Assembly (NCBI GenBank): GCA_015501585.1 | Contig: JADNRY010000044.1 | Span: 62,001 to 126,000 of the forward strand | DNA from: Rhodocollybia butyracea | Taxonomy: Eukaryota; Basidiomycota; Agaricomycetes; Agaricales; Omphalotaceae | DNA length: 64,000 nucleotides | Reading direction: 5' to 3' | In this document: positions 23,399 to 35,021 of the stretch, in pieces | How the letters are laid out: each line of letters starts with the position of its first letter | Position numbering within the stretch: position 1 is the stretch's first letter | The notes under the pieces: generated by a model | The model's database searches: none | Told to the model about the DNA's origin: nothing | Seen by the model: only the letters and a program-made list of their open reading frames with translations | Position numbers and translations under genes: made by a program

Positions 23399-24758
23399 TC
23401 ATGAATACAGATAAGCATATAGAGTTTCTGAAGTCTTTGCGTGCTTTGCTGCGTTTCCGTCCGAAAGAGGACGAAGCAGGGGACGACGAGGGGGAGCAGG
23501 GGATCGAGAAGGCGAAGAGTTATGGCGAGGCGACTGCCAACGACTGGAGGCTTCAAGTCTGAAAGACTGAGGAATAGCCTCCAGTGTACGGTCGGGATCA
23601 TCCCCCAAAGACACCCCTTCAAACTGCTGCACCATCTCTACCTCCGACAGTTCACCGTCTGCTACGTCTGACAACGACTCCAGCTCTCCTCGGGGGACCA
23701 TGGACCAGCCACCAGACTCAGAAACGGAACGTTCGTCGAGGGACTCGATGTCCGAGAGGTCATGAGTAGCGTCAATATCAGAGTCAGCAAAGGCGGAGGA
23801 AGCAAACTCTGAATCTGAATCAAACCTCGAGGACTCGATATCCGTTATCGGAGGTGTGTCCAGCGCCGCAGCTGCTTGTCTGTCTGGACGAGTGACATTT
23901 GGTCGAAGGAGAAAAGTTAGCCGGAGGCCAGAAATTTCTTTGCCTGGAATCCTGCAGGTTATAACAATGCACACAAGAAGAAGAATCACAGCGTACTAAA
24001 GCTGACAACACTGTGGAACCGCGCACAGCAGTGGACGACGTATCTCGCAAATCCATCGTCCGGAATATGCCAAATCAGTTGCTGTGGAGTCCGAGATAAT
24101 TCCACGACAGAATCTGCGATTGGATGACCAGTTACGGCCGTGTAGTCTGTACTTTCGACGAGATCCGGGTTCATAGTAATACTGACGGTCTCCAACCATT
24201 CGATAATCTGTACTTCGACTTGTCTCACTAGATTCTGAACTTTCATTCCTCCTCTTCGAAGATCTTTCCTCATTCCTTTGATACTAAGAGAAAACCGACC
24301 AGCGTTCGCTGAAACAGGATCCGTTATAGGTGCCTGTGTTGTTGGGAGCTTGGCTGTACGAGGAAGATATGGGGGCAAGGGGACCGGAAATGTCATTTTC
24401 GCCGGCTTGAGCTGTAGAGTATAGTCTTTCTTCGTGGCAGCGATGATATGGGGATTCCCGACAAAGAAAGCTGCAGGTGGATGAGCTTGGCCTGTCGGGT
24501 TTTTGGGGCGGAATGCATACCATTCTCCTTACGTCTTATCCATCGTCTGCCTTCGTTATCGTCTCTTTTTTTGTAGACTGCTCTACCCGACGGAATGTTA
24601 CGGCTGCCATTGGTCGTTGACTGATTCAAGTGAGCGTATCGCTCCTTGATTCCGGGGTTACGGAGGATGGAGGGAAAAGATAAGGGAATTGGAGCGTCCA
24701 TAACTTGTAACGATGTTGGCAATGGTGCAGGTAGGGTTACTGTAATGGGTTCGTCCAT
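23399..24758 (-). CDS. R3H-associated domain protein
   Basis: The start is ATG at 24758 (MDEPITVTLPAPLPTSL). The N-terminal part has NEGRRWIRRKEN and, across an intron, a stretch FVGNPHIIAATKKDYTLQ. Next come PPYLPRTAKLPTT, NAGRFSLSIKGMRKDLRRGG and an R3H-like segment with RYVVHCCARFHSVVSFSKE, in which an Arg and a His are spaced as in R3H nucleic-acid-binding domains. The last 190 residues are acidic and Ser-rich (TDIESSRFDSDSEF) with an Arg/Pro-rich end. The order matches the fungal R3H-associated N-terminal family as I remember it, where the proteins are thought to bind single-stranded nucleic acids. There are two introns, at about 24520-24450 and 24000-23950. The stop is at 23399. Confidence 0.55.
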
Positions 24759-24978
24759 AACGTTCAGGCAAGAAGAGTTAAGCAAGACGAGTCAAGTGCG
24801 AGTTGCGGTTTATCACGGTTCATCTGATCGAGTCAAAGCGACACATCGGCGCTCCTGGGCGCTTCCTTTTATTGACTATCTATACCCGATCTAACCGGAT
24901 CTCAGTCCATCTCTACATCTTCCACCACTTCCTCAATTATAGAAGAAACCTGGTTTACCGCTTCGTATTCATTATCCA

Positions 24979-27900
24979 TTACCCACGAGACCACTTTGGA
25001 TACACCCGTTTGTACAACGCCATGCAGACAGTGTCCATTTGCGATACGGGGCCGTCGAAGTGGGCCTGAGAGGTTTATTGTAAGAATATCAAGATAGGGA
25101 GATTCATAAAAGAAACACACCTTGAAATACCCATGTGTCCCAAGGGACTCTTTGATATGACCCGTCCTTCCATGTTTAGTGTACAATTGGATGGGTGAAA
25201 AGTACGATACGTCGTCTAATTTTGTACAAAATAAAAACCAAAGAAAAAAACTCAGGGGAGATTTGGTACACACCTGCATTGAAAAACATATATCTCACTG
25301 TCGCCGTCTTCTTGTGGACCTTGAACGGATGACCAGTTAATATAACTCGTTTGGCGATGATGCGTGTTGTGGATGGTGAGTGGAACGTTCCGGAGGCGAC
25401 TAGAATTGGTGTTGAAGGCGGACGGAGTGAAGGACCTGAATGTAACCAGTCAGCTTTTGCTTTATAAAGTTTCAAAGGGTACGATACCTGGATCAGCAGC
25501 ATCCTTTAACTCGCTCTCTTTCAACAAAACGCAAGGCACCTTTCCGCCTCCAGCAGAAAATACCACAGGGCCGTAGATCGTCGCCATATATGTGTTCGTC
25601 CCGCCGACTTTAGTATTCGTCCCATCTTTGTTTTTGGAACCTTGAGCCCCTGCCGTAGAGTTGTGAAGGAGGTATCGCTCGAATTTGTGCACGTTGTTGG
25701 GGGGTGGGTTACCTATGAGGGATAAACAAAGTGAAAAGCGACGAATGATGGAAAAAGAGATGTAGACTTACCACTTTCAAACGACGAGTAAATTGGGTTG
25801 ACACGAAGCTTGCGAGGGCCCACGAGGAGGATCAATGGGTCCTATCAGATAAAGACAGACAGATGTTTTTAGTTTGACAGAAAGGAAAGAAGGCCAAGAA
25901 AAATGGAATATGAGAAAAACCGAAAGACGGGAGAACGTTCGGTTGATAAGTAAAGAAGAACCAAAGTCAAAGAATACTGAAATGCAACCTACCTTACTCC
26001 TCACACTGCCCTCATACTCCGTATTCCTGCTCACGGTGAAATTGAGCACGGTCTGTTTGTGTTCGTGTGGGTGGAGGGAGAAAAGTGACAGTGGAATGGG
26101 GGGCATGCTTGCACTTCTATAGTGCATAAACACTGAGCGAGGGACATTCTTGAGTACAATTGTTACTCGAGTACCAGGCTAAGGAGATGAAAAAGAGTGG
26201 CGCGGTGCAAGATAATTAGCAGCTGAACGCCAGTGAACGAAGCGGAACCAACGACGATGATACACAAGAACATTTGATAAGAACCGAAAAAAAACCCACC
26301 TCAACACCGCCACTCACACCTTCCTCCCAACCCTTTTCTACCCTCTTCCTCAACCTCGTCTCACTCTTTTTCCATTCCTTCGCCCTCATATCGCCTTTCG
26401 AGTCCCAGCTAAATATCTTCCCATACTCCTCCGGAAGGTTCTCGTACGGATCCCACGGCGACGTCCTTACCGAGCGTAAACCACGATATCGGGCGAACCG
26501 GGTTTGAGCGGGCGTTTCGAGAGGGGTATCGAGTTCATCGGGAAAGTTAAGGTGCGTGGACATATTGTTGTCTTTTTGTTTTTGGTCTCGGATGTATGTG
26601 TTGTATCTATGGTTCTTTCAAGGTGACAAACGAAAAAGGAAGAGTAGACGACTTACTGTCTCTCCTCCTCTTCCTGAGGTAAATCTTCAAAATCTTCATC
26701 CCCAAACCGAACTTTTCTCCACCCGTTTCTATCTCCTCCGTCTCGTCGTCGTCTGGGTCGTGATCTACCGCCATCTCCTCTTTGTCTATCTTATCTCCTT
26801 CTGCGATCCCATCCTCCGCCTCCGAACCTTCATCGTCATCTTCCCCATCTGAATCAACAATCCACGATGCTTGATACTCGCTCATCCCTTTCGGTACCCT
26901 CTTAATCCTTCGAGGTGTGGTGCCTACTGGCGCGTCTGGGATTTCCGATCCCATTTCCGAATCCATACCGTTATTATTTTGCTGCATCTCATCCTCCTCT
27001 GGCCAGGTCTGCTCTTTGGCCAACTCGTCCGTGAGGGAAGGGGCGTTGAAGGAGACGAGTGAGGAGGCGGAAGACGGAGTGGGCTCTGCTAGGATAATAG
27101 GTTCCTCGGTGTCGATGGAAGGGTTCGAGGGATTTTTGGCAGTAAGCGAAGGAGCGGATAGGATCTACAATAGGATTTTGCCAATGAATTAGATGAGAAG
27201 AAACGCGAGAAATACTCACCTTATCAACCTGATAATCTCCCCAACCCGCAACATGCACAAGCCTATTCGGATCCAGTGCTGCACCACGTACAAGACCTGT
27301 GATGGCTAATCTACCTTTTTCGCCTTCTTCCCCATCGTTGTGCGACTCAAACGACAGCGTTTCAGCAACAGCATACGCCCGTCCCACGCGCCAACCAATC
27401 TGCGTCTGTGAAGGCGTAGGTTCACAAAGTGCGCGGAGGGCGTTAAGTGCATCGGAATCGGATGCCGAGGAAAGATCGAACAAGCGCGTTAGAGAAGGAA
27501 CAAAGTATTGGGTGAATGAAAGCAGCGATTTGGTGATTTCTTTGAGTTTCTTTCCAGGCGTGAAATTTCCTCCTGCAGTTGATGGGGCAACAACACCCAC
27601 AACATTTGGCACACCCAAACTTTGCATTGTACGCATTAGTGTCTCACCTGCCTCGTCGGCCTCAACTTCTGGGGAGAGAAGAAGAAGAAGAAAGTCGGAG
27701 ACTGGCAGAGAAGAAAGTGTAGCATGGAATGACGATGAAGGAAACAAAAATTCAATGCTTGTTTTGAAGCGAGGGGTATTCAACTTTCCATCGATGATTT
27801 CTTCGCCAACGACCTCTGCCAGCTTTTTAACAACAGCCTGACAGTCAATATCCGGTGTTAATGAAATGACAGTAACGAGTCGCGAAAGTCCCTTTTGCCC

Positions 27901-28200
27901 TGTCGCGTATAGTCGCTTCGAATCTAACATCGTTTGTCGTTTTGAAGCTTGGATCTGTTTCGCGATGTTTCTGCGGTTTGCACGAAGAGAATTGGCGGAA
28001 TTGGCGATGGGTTGGGAGGAAGGTTTTGGAGATGTGCGGGGGGTACGGCCTGGATAAAGATTAAGATCGGAGAATGATAGGGGAGACTAATACTTGCCCT
28101 TTGCAGCATCTCTCAATGCACCCTTGGTCGTATGTCGACTTTTGAAGGTTTTGTTGCTTTGTTTCAACGATGAAGAAGGTCTGTGGTGATGTGTAGACAT
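24979..28200 (-). CDS. TSR1: 40S ribosome biogenesis factor TSR1
   Basis: The start is ATG at 28200 ([19 protein letters not shown]) followed by [16 protein letters not shown], the usual basic Tsr1/Bms1-type N-terminus. The middle has a GTPase-like fold region without a P-loop ([33 protein letters not shown]) and an AARP2CN-like part ([20 protein letters not shown]). A Glu/Asp-rich linker follows ([16 protein letters not shown]). The C-terminal DUF663 part contains [36 protein letters not shown], then [20 protein letters not shown] and [20 protein letters not shown]. The end is [12 protein letters not shown] and stop at 24979-24981. Around ten short introns are spliced by eye. By family Tsr1 is a catalytically inactive GTPase homologue that acts in late cytoplasmic maturation of pre-40S particles. 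Confidence 0.88.
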
Positions 28201-28692
28201 TACTGTTAGGAGTTCGTTAATTCGTTCTATCGCATATAAGGTATTACTAGAACAAGCGGATGAGCGACTTTTTGGTAAAAGGCAGCGACGATAACAAGAT
28301 TTGGGCCTCGAGGATCAAAAAATTTGAAGAGCGCTTATCCGGAGCGGAACGCCGTTGAGCGACTTGACGAGTTTACTGTAACACTGACTTACCACTACTA
28401 ACAGTTGTCAGACGGACTACCATACACCATGAAAGTTCCAGTCGAAACCATGAACTAATTAACCTACGCCCGCGAGACATGGTTTTTGACAATTTCAGAC
28501 TAAAGGTAACATACTTATTAGGTCCTGGTACTCTCTTTGTGCAAAAACCTGACTCTCCACGGACGTAGACCATGAACCAAAGCTGTCATCTATTATAGCT
28601 AAGTAGTGTACATACATGTCCATGTACAAAAGGTCCGACACAAATTAAAACAAGTAGATTTCGGAGGACAACATGAATCCTCGATGGATCAG
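28201..28692. other. Intergenic region, nothing recognised
   Basis: This 492-bp gap lies between the TSR1 start and the stop of the VanZ-like gene, both on the minus strand. The open frame at 28373-28573 has no support. Confidence 0.4.
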
Positions 28693-29670
28693 TCATGAGC
28701 TTCTAGTCACCGTAATCTTAGGTATATCTCTCTGAGCAGACGAAGAACCATCATCGTCGTTTTCGTCTTCACTGTCCTCCCCTACTCCAAATAGTTCTTC
28801 CCGTTCATCCCAAACATCTGCTAACCGTATAGACTTGCCGGGTAAACCTTTATTTTGTTGCTGTTGCGAGTGAGTATGTACTGGAAGAAGCTGTGTGCCT
28901 GCTGTATCATCTTCGTCGTCGGATAACACATCCATATCCAACGGACGGTACAAACGGGCGATCTGGGAATTGATACTGTAAGATGTTGCAAAGCATAATA
29001 AGGCGAATATATCAGCACCTCTCTTCTATGGCGATAGTACCGTTCGGCATGATAGGCAACGTATAACCCAATCGAGGATCCAAGAAGGTTGGCCTGCCTT
29101 GCATCAAGTAAAAGATTCAGTGCATATGAAGGGCGATACTCACGACCACGTCACCGATCTGGAATTCTTTGAACTAGTAACGGATTAGACATTTATTGAC
29201 GGCGAGGGGACTCATACGCACAGGAAGCATCGACTGGACAATTTCACTCAGAATCCCTCCAAAAAAGAAACATATGACCACAGTCAGTATAAGACCCGAG
29301 TGACGCCAAAACCATATTCGTCTGTACTCTCTATATAGGCATCGGAATCAGCGAGCAATCCACAGGCACAAAGCAGAGCACAAAAGAGACTTCACTCATC
29401 CACGTCGAAAATGAAATAAAACACCGCTGTTGCAATTAGGAAACATACAAAGTGTAAGAACTTGTCGTTGAGCGGAAGAGCATGCGAAAAGTTGGTGAAC
29501 CCGAGGAAGGCTAGACATAGCATTATGAACACAGTGAACAGGATGAACCACTGAGGTATTAAGCAGAGCAACGCTTGAGATTAGGGATTATCGAAGGCCG
29601 CGAATTGACGCACAGGACGAAGACGAATGGGAAGATCATGTTTCGGCAATCGGACTCTGTGAGATTTCAT
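28693..29670 (-). CDS. VanZ-like multi-pass membrane protein
   Basis: The start chosen is ATG at 29670 (MKSHRVRLPKHDLPIRLRP), which splices to WFILFTVFIMLCLAFLGFTN. The ATG at 29639 would give a different, less conserved start. The core reads LPLNDKFLHFVCFLIATAVF then FDVDE, RRIWFWRHSGLILTVVICFF, GGILSEIVQSMLPFKEFQIG and DVVG, which is the VanZ-like pattern of four short membrane segments with conserved Asp, Lys and Glu. The C-terminal 110 or so residues are hydrophilic, with an acidic patch (LSDDEDDTAG, EDSEDENDDDG), and probably lie in the cytoplasm. VanZ-like proteins are widespread in basidiomycetes and their job there is unknown. There are six or so small introns. The stop is at 28693. 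Confidence 0.7.
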
Positions 29671-29870
29671 GATAGTACGAGTTATTCTGTGGAATAAGCT
29701 TTCGCTTTTCCGCCATTGTAGAAGGGGGCATAGTTTGCCTCGTCGAGAGGCACAGCACAAACAAGTATCGGAGAAAAAGGTAAAAGTGGCTGATTGCGAT
29801 ACAGGGTCACGAGGTATGGCGACGACTAAATATATCTTTGTTCTTCACTTTCATCTTCACAATAATTGCA

Positions 29871-31508
29871 ATGTCTGACTTCGAAGAACTCAAGCCTTAC
29901 ACTGGCCCATACACTGGTGGACTCACAATGTGACCAGAAATCTTGAAAATTCTTCAACAGCCACACAAGTACCTCCACCCCATAACACACAAAGGACAAA
30001 AATTAAGGACGTTGTATCAAAATGGTCGGTATGAATTGAATTTCGTCTTTCTGTGCAAATTCATTCCATTCCAGAGGGCATGAATTGGAACCCGAGTCGG
30101 CTTTCGTTCTTCGGGGAAGCGTGTTACCGAGGACAACTCGAAACGGTTGTTGGTGTACGCGTTTTTATTTTCTTGGTTCGTACAATTAATCTTCTTCGGG
30201 CAGATCTGTAGCTCTGGTGAAGCGCCTCCATTGAATGGCTTCGAAACCCCTTTTCACTGGGGATACCTCAGTATCGTCATCTTCGGTGCTCAGCGTTGTA
30301 GAACTGTACAATCCGAATCCTTCAGGCATCTCGAATGCCTCGAATTCCTCTTATCCCATGGAGCTCCTCCAGATTTGAAAGACATCGTTGGGTATACTGC
30401 TTTGCACCATGCGTGTATATCTCCGACTACCTCTGAACAATATGAACCCGTTAATTTGGACCCTTCCAGACCCATTGACGCAGAAACCCGTGCCAAAATC
30501 ATTCAAGTTCAAACACACCTTCCAGAGCTCAGCAAAATTGCTCCTCTTATTCGCACTCTAATCAAGTATGGGGCAAATGTAGATCATCAAAACGATACGG
30601 CGAAGTAGCGCTGTTCTGCGCATCTCCCTCTAACAACTTCGGGCTCGTAGAGATCCTCCTCGAGAATGGCGCCTCTCTCGATATCGCTGAAGCCGAGGGT
30701 CTCACTCCTAGGAGTAGTTTTGTCAGGTATGGTCCTCAGATGACTGCGTGTGTCACCAAATGGATTCGGAAACGAGAAGGTATTAACGCGCCGCGAGAAG
30801 GTGGGCAAAAGCGCTGTGGCAAATTCAGGATGTGGAAAACTAGATGGAGAGAAGGATGGGAAGAATGCGCTGAAGGTTTGCTCTAGATGTCGCATTGAGA
30901 GATATTGCTCGACCGATTGCCAAAGTATTTTTTTTTCTACTCTTTTTTGCAGTGCTAACGTTGTTTTGTATGTAGAACAAGCATGGAAGACACACAAAAA
31001 GATTTGCAAGCCTTTCAATATTAGCACAACCATCGTTCTCAAACCAAGCTACGGAGAAAACCTCAAGCACCTGCAATCTATTGCAAACTTGACTCGTAAC
31101 TTTCTTGGAATCGAACAGGATCTGACTCCGAAGAGCCGTCCGAGGACTGGTCATGTCCCACGAAAGCCCGGAAAGGAGTTTGAGTCAAAAAACCTCATCG
31201 TAAAAGTCCAGGTTGCACTCAGCTCGTATGCAACAACGATCCAGGGTAGGCACTCTTTTGACAAGAGTGGGGATCTACTGGTTTACGACAAGCGACGCGA
31301 GTTTATTTGCACAATCAAGCGCTCGGAACAAGGAAATGGGACCTCGAGTGCTGAGGTGTGTGGTGGCGAGAAGGCGTTTGATAAGCTCGTTGAAGTCGTG
31401 CAGGAGAAGGGGATTGGTGGGTCCAAAGCATATTTTGCAGCAGTTCTCAAGTCGGAGAAAGAGCTGGTTATCAAGGTTGAAGATGTGCTCGCTGAGCAGC
31501 CTTTTTGA
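29871..31508 (+). pseudogene. Ankyrin/MYND zinc-finger protein, copy A (broken)
   Basis: This copy matches the gene at 33289-34926 along its whole length, including the introns. Three lesions set it apart. Codon 21 is a stop (TGA at 29931-29933 where copy B has CGA). One base is missing near 30595 (caaaacgata against caaaaccgata). There is a one-base gain near 30824, at the first zinc-binding cysteines of the MYND finger. The rest still reads well: ankyrin-type HGAPPDLKDIVGYTALHHAC, then the MYND part LKVCSRCRIERYCSTDCQ and EQAWKTHKKICKPF, and an unbroken C-terminal domain to TGA at 31506-31508. A later start could allow partial translation, but the finger would still be lost. Confidence 0.75.
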
Positions 31509-31603
31509 TGTATTTCTTTTGCTCAAGTAAAGTTTCATGTCCGTAAAGCTAGCTGTATAGATATTTGTTGCCTCATCGAATAATAAGCGCTTAAACCTTG
31601 ACC

Positions 31604-31986
31604 ATGTCGACCATGTACTCAACGACCTCAACTGCCACTTATATGCTCTTGAAATACTCGAGATCTTATCCACAAACATCTAATTCAGAGTGGCAGCACT
31701 ACACAAAGCCTTTGATTAAGCTCATATTAGACACGAAAAGGTCCTCAGCGAACGAACTTGAATCTGTTCTTTTGCGTATCATTTGGTCCATGGAAAGCTC
31801 GCATCCTCAAGATCGCAATGAATTGGCATTTGTGACCTCTTTACTGGCTTTTGACTCGTCGTTTGAAGTCGATATCGCAGGAAAACTTTGATATGCTTTC
31901 GTTCTCTTCTCTCGTTCAAACAGATAAACAACAAGGGGGACTGTCTTTGAAAGCCGTTTATTGTGACTCTTTGTTGGTATACGATA
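31604..31986 (+). pseudogene. Truncated REC114-like gene, unit A
   Basis: This is the 5' part only of the gene at 35022-36398. Homology begins at the same ATG (MSTMYSTTSTATYMLLKYSR) and stops abruptly after ttgttggtatacgata. The remaining PH-like strands, the Pro-rich region and the C-terminal helices are gone. A 9-bp length difference to copy B lies near 31680. Confidence 0.7.
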
Positions 31987-32135
31987 GCATCTGGAGATGT
32001 TTGATGTGTCCCAACACCTTCACAAGTTGAAGAACGTCAGGTGAAGGCACCACTGAGTACTCGATTTTACTGGCACAATCGGTGCTTTGGGTCGGCGTTT
32101 GAAAAACGAGCTTGCCACAATAATAGTCTGGAAAA
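31987..32135. other. Non-homologous filler at the deletion in unit A
   Basis: About 150 bp here have no counterpart in unit B. They sit exactly where about 1 kb of the REC114-like gene is missing. The minus strand is open throughout (CASKIEYSVVPSPDVLQLV) and begins after an acceptor-like ttttccag, so the filler may be an exon piece captured from elsewhere. Confidence 0.4.
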
Positions 32136-32301
32136 GTTCTTATTGCGTCGGAAAGCAAAGGCGTCTGCCGTTGAAGGTCAGCTGGATTACAAGAAAAAAC
32201 GCGAAAGGCGGCCGAGTATCTGTTATATATGATACAGGTGTCAGAATACTGCTCGATACCTTTGAAGAAGATTTGGTGGATTGGTAGCGACAGAAGAAAT
32301 T

Positions 32302-32539
32302 TCAATTGTCCGTAATCATAATGTCATCAAGAGACCAGCCATAATAATCGTGCAATTTCTTGCCGAACTGCTTGAGCATAACACGCGTTATCGTGCTGTC
32401 GGGGTGAGCTGTGAAAACAGAGTCAGATAAGCCTGGCTTTTTTGTAGAGCAGGGGCCAACGTACGCTTATGAAAAAGAAATGAAAAACATAAAAGAAAAA
32501 AAAACAATAATTTTTTTTTTTTTTTTATGTAGAAGATAA

Positions 32540-32612
<73 letters not shown>

Positions 32613-32884
32613 GGATATTTAAAACAAACAGATAAAAACTTACACGATCTATACCATCAGGGGGGTCGAAGCGAACACTGGAACCAGCCGTACTGGGATC
32701 ATACGTGAAACCCATGTCGGTCAATACCTGAGAAGAGGATGCAGTCCATCAAGATATCGACAAAAAAAAACAAACCTTGACAAAAGTCTCCCATTTCATA
32801 CCGGCAGGGCCCTTGGTCTCATCCTCTGCAGCGCTGAGGATTTGTGCATACATTTACGCGACTTCTTTGACAAGTTTCCGAACC
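32302..32884 (-). pseudogene. Duplicated 3' fragment of the HicA-like fusion gene
   Basis: This is a copy of the 3' end of the gene at 36622-39776, with the same two introns. It keeps VLTDMGFTYDPSTAGSSVRF and a stop (TGA at 32302-32304). The splice between its last exons is disturbed by a long A/T tract (32511-32610). No promoter or start is present. Confidence 0.75.
32511..32610. repeat. T16 tract followed by A66 tract
   Basis: A run of 16 T (32511-32526) is followed by 18 mixed bases and then 66 A (32545-32610). Unit B has only a few bases at this spot, so the tract was gained in unit A. It lies in an intron of the duplicated fragment. Its exact length in the assembly should not be trusted. 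Confidence 0.9.
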
Positions 32885-32948
32885 CTGTAGAAGGGGGCAT
32901 AGTTTGCCTCGTCGAGAGGACTCAACAAACAAATATCGGAGAAAAAGT

Positions 32949-33211
32949 TCGGACACACGGCCACATGCATAGCCGTGATGGCAGACATTGCCGTCTGGCT
33001 TCCGGCTTCCATCGGAATGAAAGGAAAAGTAAAAGAAGAGAGTGGAATATACAGAGGACTATATGCTGAAGGTATACTATGTCTCCTCATCGGATATCCA
33101 TGACATCGTTCTCCATTGTTTTGAGCCAACGTCCTGTAGACTGAGAGGGTTGGGATACAACGGCATGACGGCAGGGCCTGCCATTATTACTATTAGCGCT
33201 TGCCAACCCGC
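32949..33211. other. Insertion of about 260 bp in unit B, upstream of the MYND gene
   Basis: Between gagaaaaag and gcgatacagggtcac, unit B has about 260 bp that are replaced by some 16 bp in unit A. The insert has no clear terminal repeats and no coding signal. It shifts the promoter of MYND copy B relative to copy A. Confidence 0.5.
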
Positions 33212-33288
33212 GATACAGGGTCACGGGGTGTGTCGACAACTAAATATATCTGATCCTTTGTTCTTAGTTTTCATCTTTACAATAAGTA

Positions 33289-34926
33289 ATGTCTGACCTC
33301 GAAGAGCTCAAGCCCTACACTGGCCCGTACACTGGTGGACTCACGATGCGACCCGAGATCTTGAAAATTCTCCAACAGCCACACAAGTACCTCCACCCCA
33401 TAACACACAAAGGACAAAAATTAAGGACGTTGTATCAAAATGGTCAGTATGAATTGAATTTCGTCTTTTTGTAAATTCACCCCGTTCCAGAGGGCATGAA
33501 TTGGAACCCGAGCCGGCTTTCGCTTTTTGGGCAAGCGTGTTACCGAGGACAACTCGAAACCATCGTTGGAGTACGCGTTTTTATTTTCTTGGTTCCTACA
33601 ATTGATTTTCCTTCGGGCAGCTATATAGCTGTGGCCAAGCCCCCCCATTGAATGGCTTCGAAACCCCTTTTCGTTGGGGATATCTCAGCATCATCATTTT
33701 CGGTGCTCAGCGTTCTAGAACTCTGAATGCGTCTGCCGAACTCAGCCATCTCGAATGCCTAGAATTCCTCTTATCCCATGGCGCTCCTCCAGATCTTAAA
33801 GACATTGTTGGGTATACTGCCTTGCACCATGCGTGCATATCTCCAACCACCTCTGAACGGTACGAACCCATTAATTTCGACCCTTCTAAACCCATCGACG
33901 CAGAAACCCATGCCAAAATCATTCAAACACGACTTCCAGAGCTCAGCAAAATTGCTCCCTCGTTCGAACCCTAATCAGGCATGGGGCGAATGTAGATCAT
34001 CAAAACCGATACGGCGAAGTAGCGCTGTTCTGCGCGTTTCCTGCAAATAACTTCGGCCTCGTCGATATCTTACTCGAGAATGGTGCCTCTCTTGATATAG
34101 CTGAAGCTGAAGGTCTCATTCCTAGGGGTGGTTTTGTCAGGTATGGTCCTCAGGTGACAGCCTGTGTTACCAAATGGATTAGACAACGGGAAGGTATTAA
34201 TGCGCCGCGAGAAGGTGGGCAAAAGCGCTGTGGCAATCCAGGCTGTAGAAAACTAGCTGGGGAGAAGGATGGGAAGAATGTGCTCAAGGTCTGCGGTAGG
34301 TGCTGCATTGAGAGATATTGCTCAACTGATTGCCAAAGTATATCTCTTTTCTACTCTTTTTGCAGCTGCTAACATTTGTTTTGTATGTAGAACAAGCATG
34401 GAAGACACACAAAAAGATTTGCAAGCCTTTCAATACCAGCACAACCATCGTTCTCAAACCAAGCTATGGAGAAAACCTCATGCACTTGCAACCTATTGCA
34501 AACTTGACTCGTAACCTCCTTGGAATCGAACAGGATTCGACTCCGAAGAGCCGTCCTAAGACTGGTCATGTCCCACGAACAAAGCCTGGAAAGGAGTTTG
34601 AGTCGAAGAACCTCATCGTAAAAGTCCAGGTTGCACTCAGCTCGTATGCAACAACGATCCAGGGTAGGCACTCTTTTGACAAGAGTGGGGATCTACTGGT
34701 TTACGACAAGCGACGCGATTTTATTTGCACAATCAAGCGCTCGGAACAAGGAAATGGGACCTCGAGTGCTGAGGTGTGTGGTGGCGAGAAGGCGTTCGAT
34801 AAGCTCGTTGAAGTCGTGCAGGAGAAGGGGATTGGTGGGTCCAAAGCATATTTTGCAGCAGTTCTCAAGTCGGAGAAAGAGCTGGTTATCAAGGTTGAAG
34901 ATGTGCTCGCTGAGCAGCCTTTTTGA
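33289..34926 (+). CDS. Ankyrin/MYND zinc-finger protein, copy B
   Basis: The start is ATG at 33289 (MSDLEELKPYTGPYTGGL). Introns near 33443-33489 and 33572-33621 are spliced. The middle has ankyrin-type repeats (HGAPPDLKDIVGYTALHHAC; LIRHGANVDHQNRYGEVALF; LLENGASLDIAEAEG). A MYND finger follows: RCGNPGCRKL, then VCGRCCIERYCSTDCQ, and after an intron AWKTHKKIC, which keeps the Cys/His ligands. The last 170 residues form an unnamed domain (HSFDKSGDLLVYDKRRDF, EVCGGEKAFDKLVEVVQE). MYND fingers usually bind proline-rich partners. One base is missing near 33951 relative to copy A (gctccctcg against gctcctcttat), which breaks the frame between the ankyrin repeats. This may be an assembly error or a real lesion. 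The stop is at 34924-34926. Confidence 0.65.
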
Positions 34927-35021
34927 TGTATTTCTTTTGCTCAAGTAAAGTTTCATGTCCGTAAAGCTAGCTGTATAGATATTTGTTGCCTCATCGAATA
35001 ATAAGCGCTTAAACCTTGACC

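Larger units (their letters stand above)
29717..32884. repeat. Tandem segmental duplication, unit A (decayed copy)
   Basis: This unit aligns with 32886-37095. It starts at gtagaagggggcatag and ends inside the 3' coding part of the HicA-like fusion gene (ttctttgacaagtttcc). Its left flank runs on into the VanZ-gene promoter and its right edge abuts the start of unit B, the layout expected of a direct tandem duplication. Unit A is about 1 kb shorter because the middle of the REC114-like gene is missing. Confidence 0.85.

Noticed and set aside
28693..29670. VanZ-like gene as recent transfer from bacteria
   Set aside because: It has several spliceosomal introns and base use like its neighbours, and VanZ-like genes are common in basidiomycetes.
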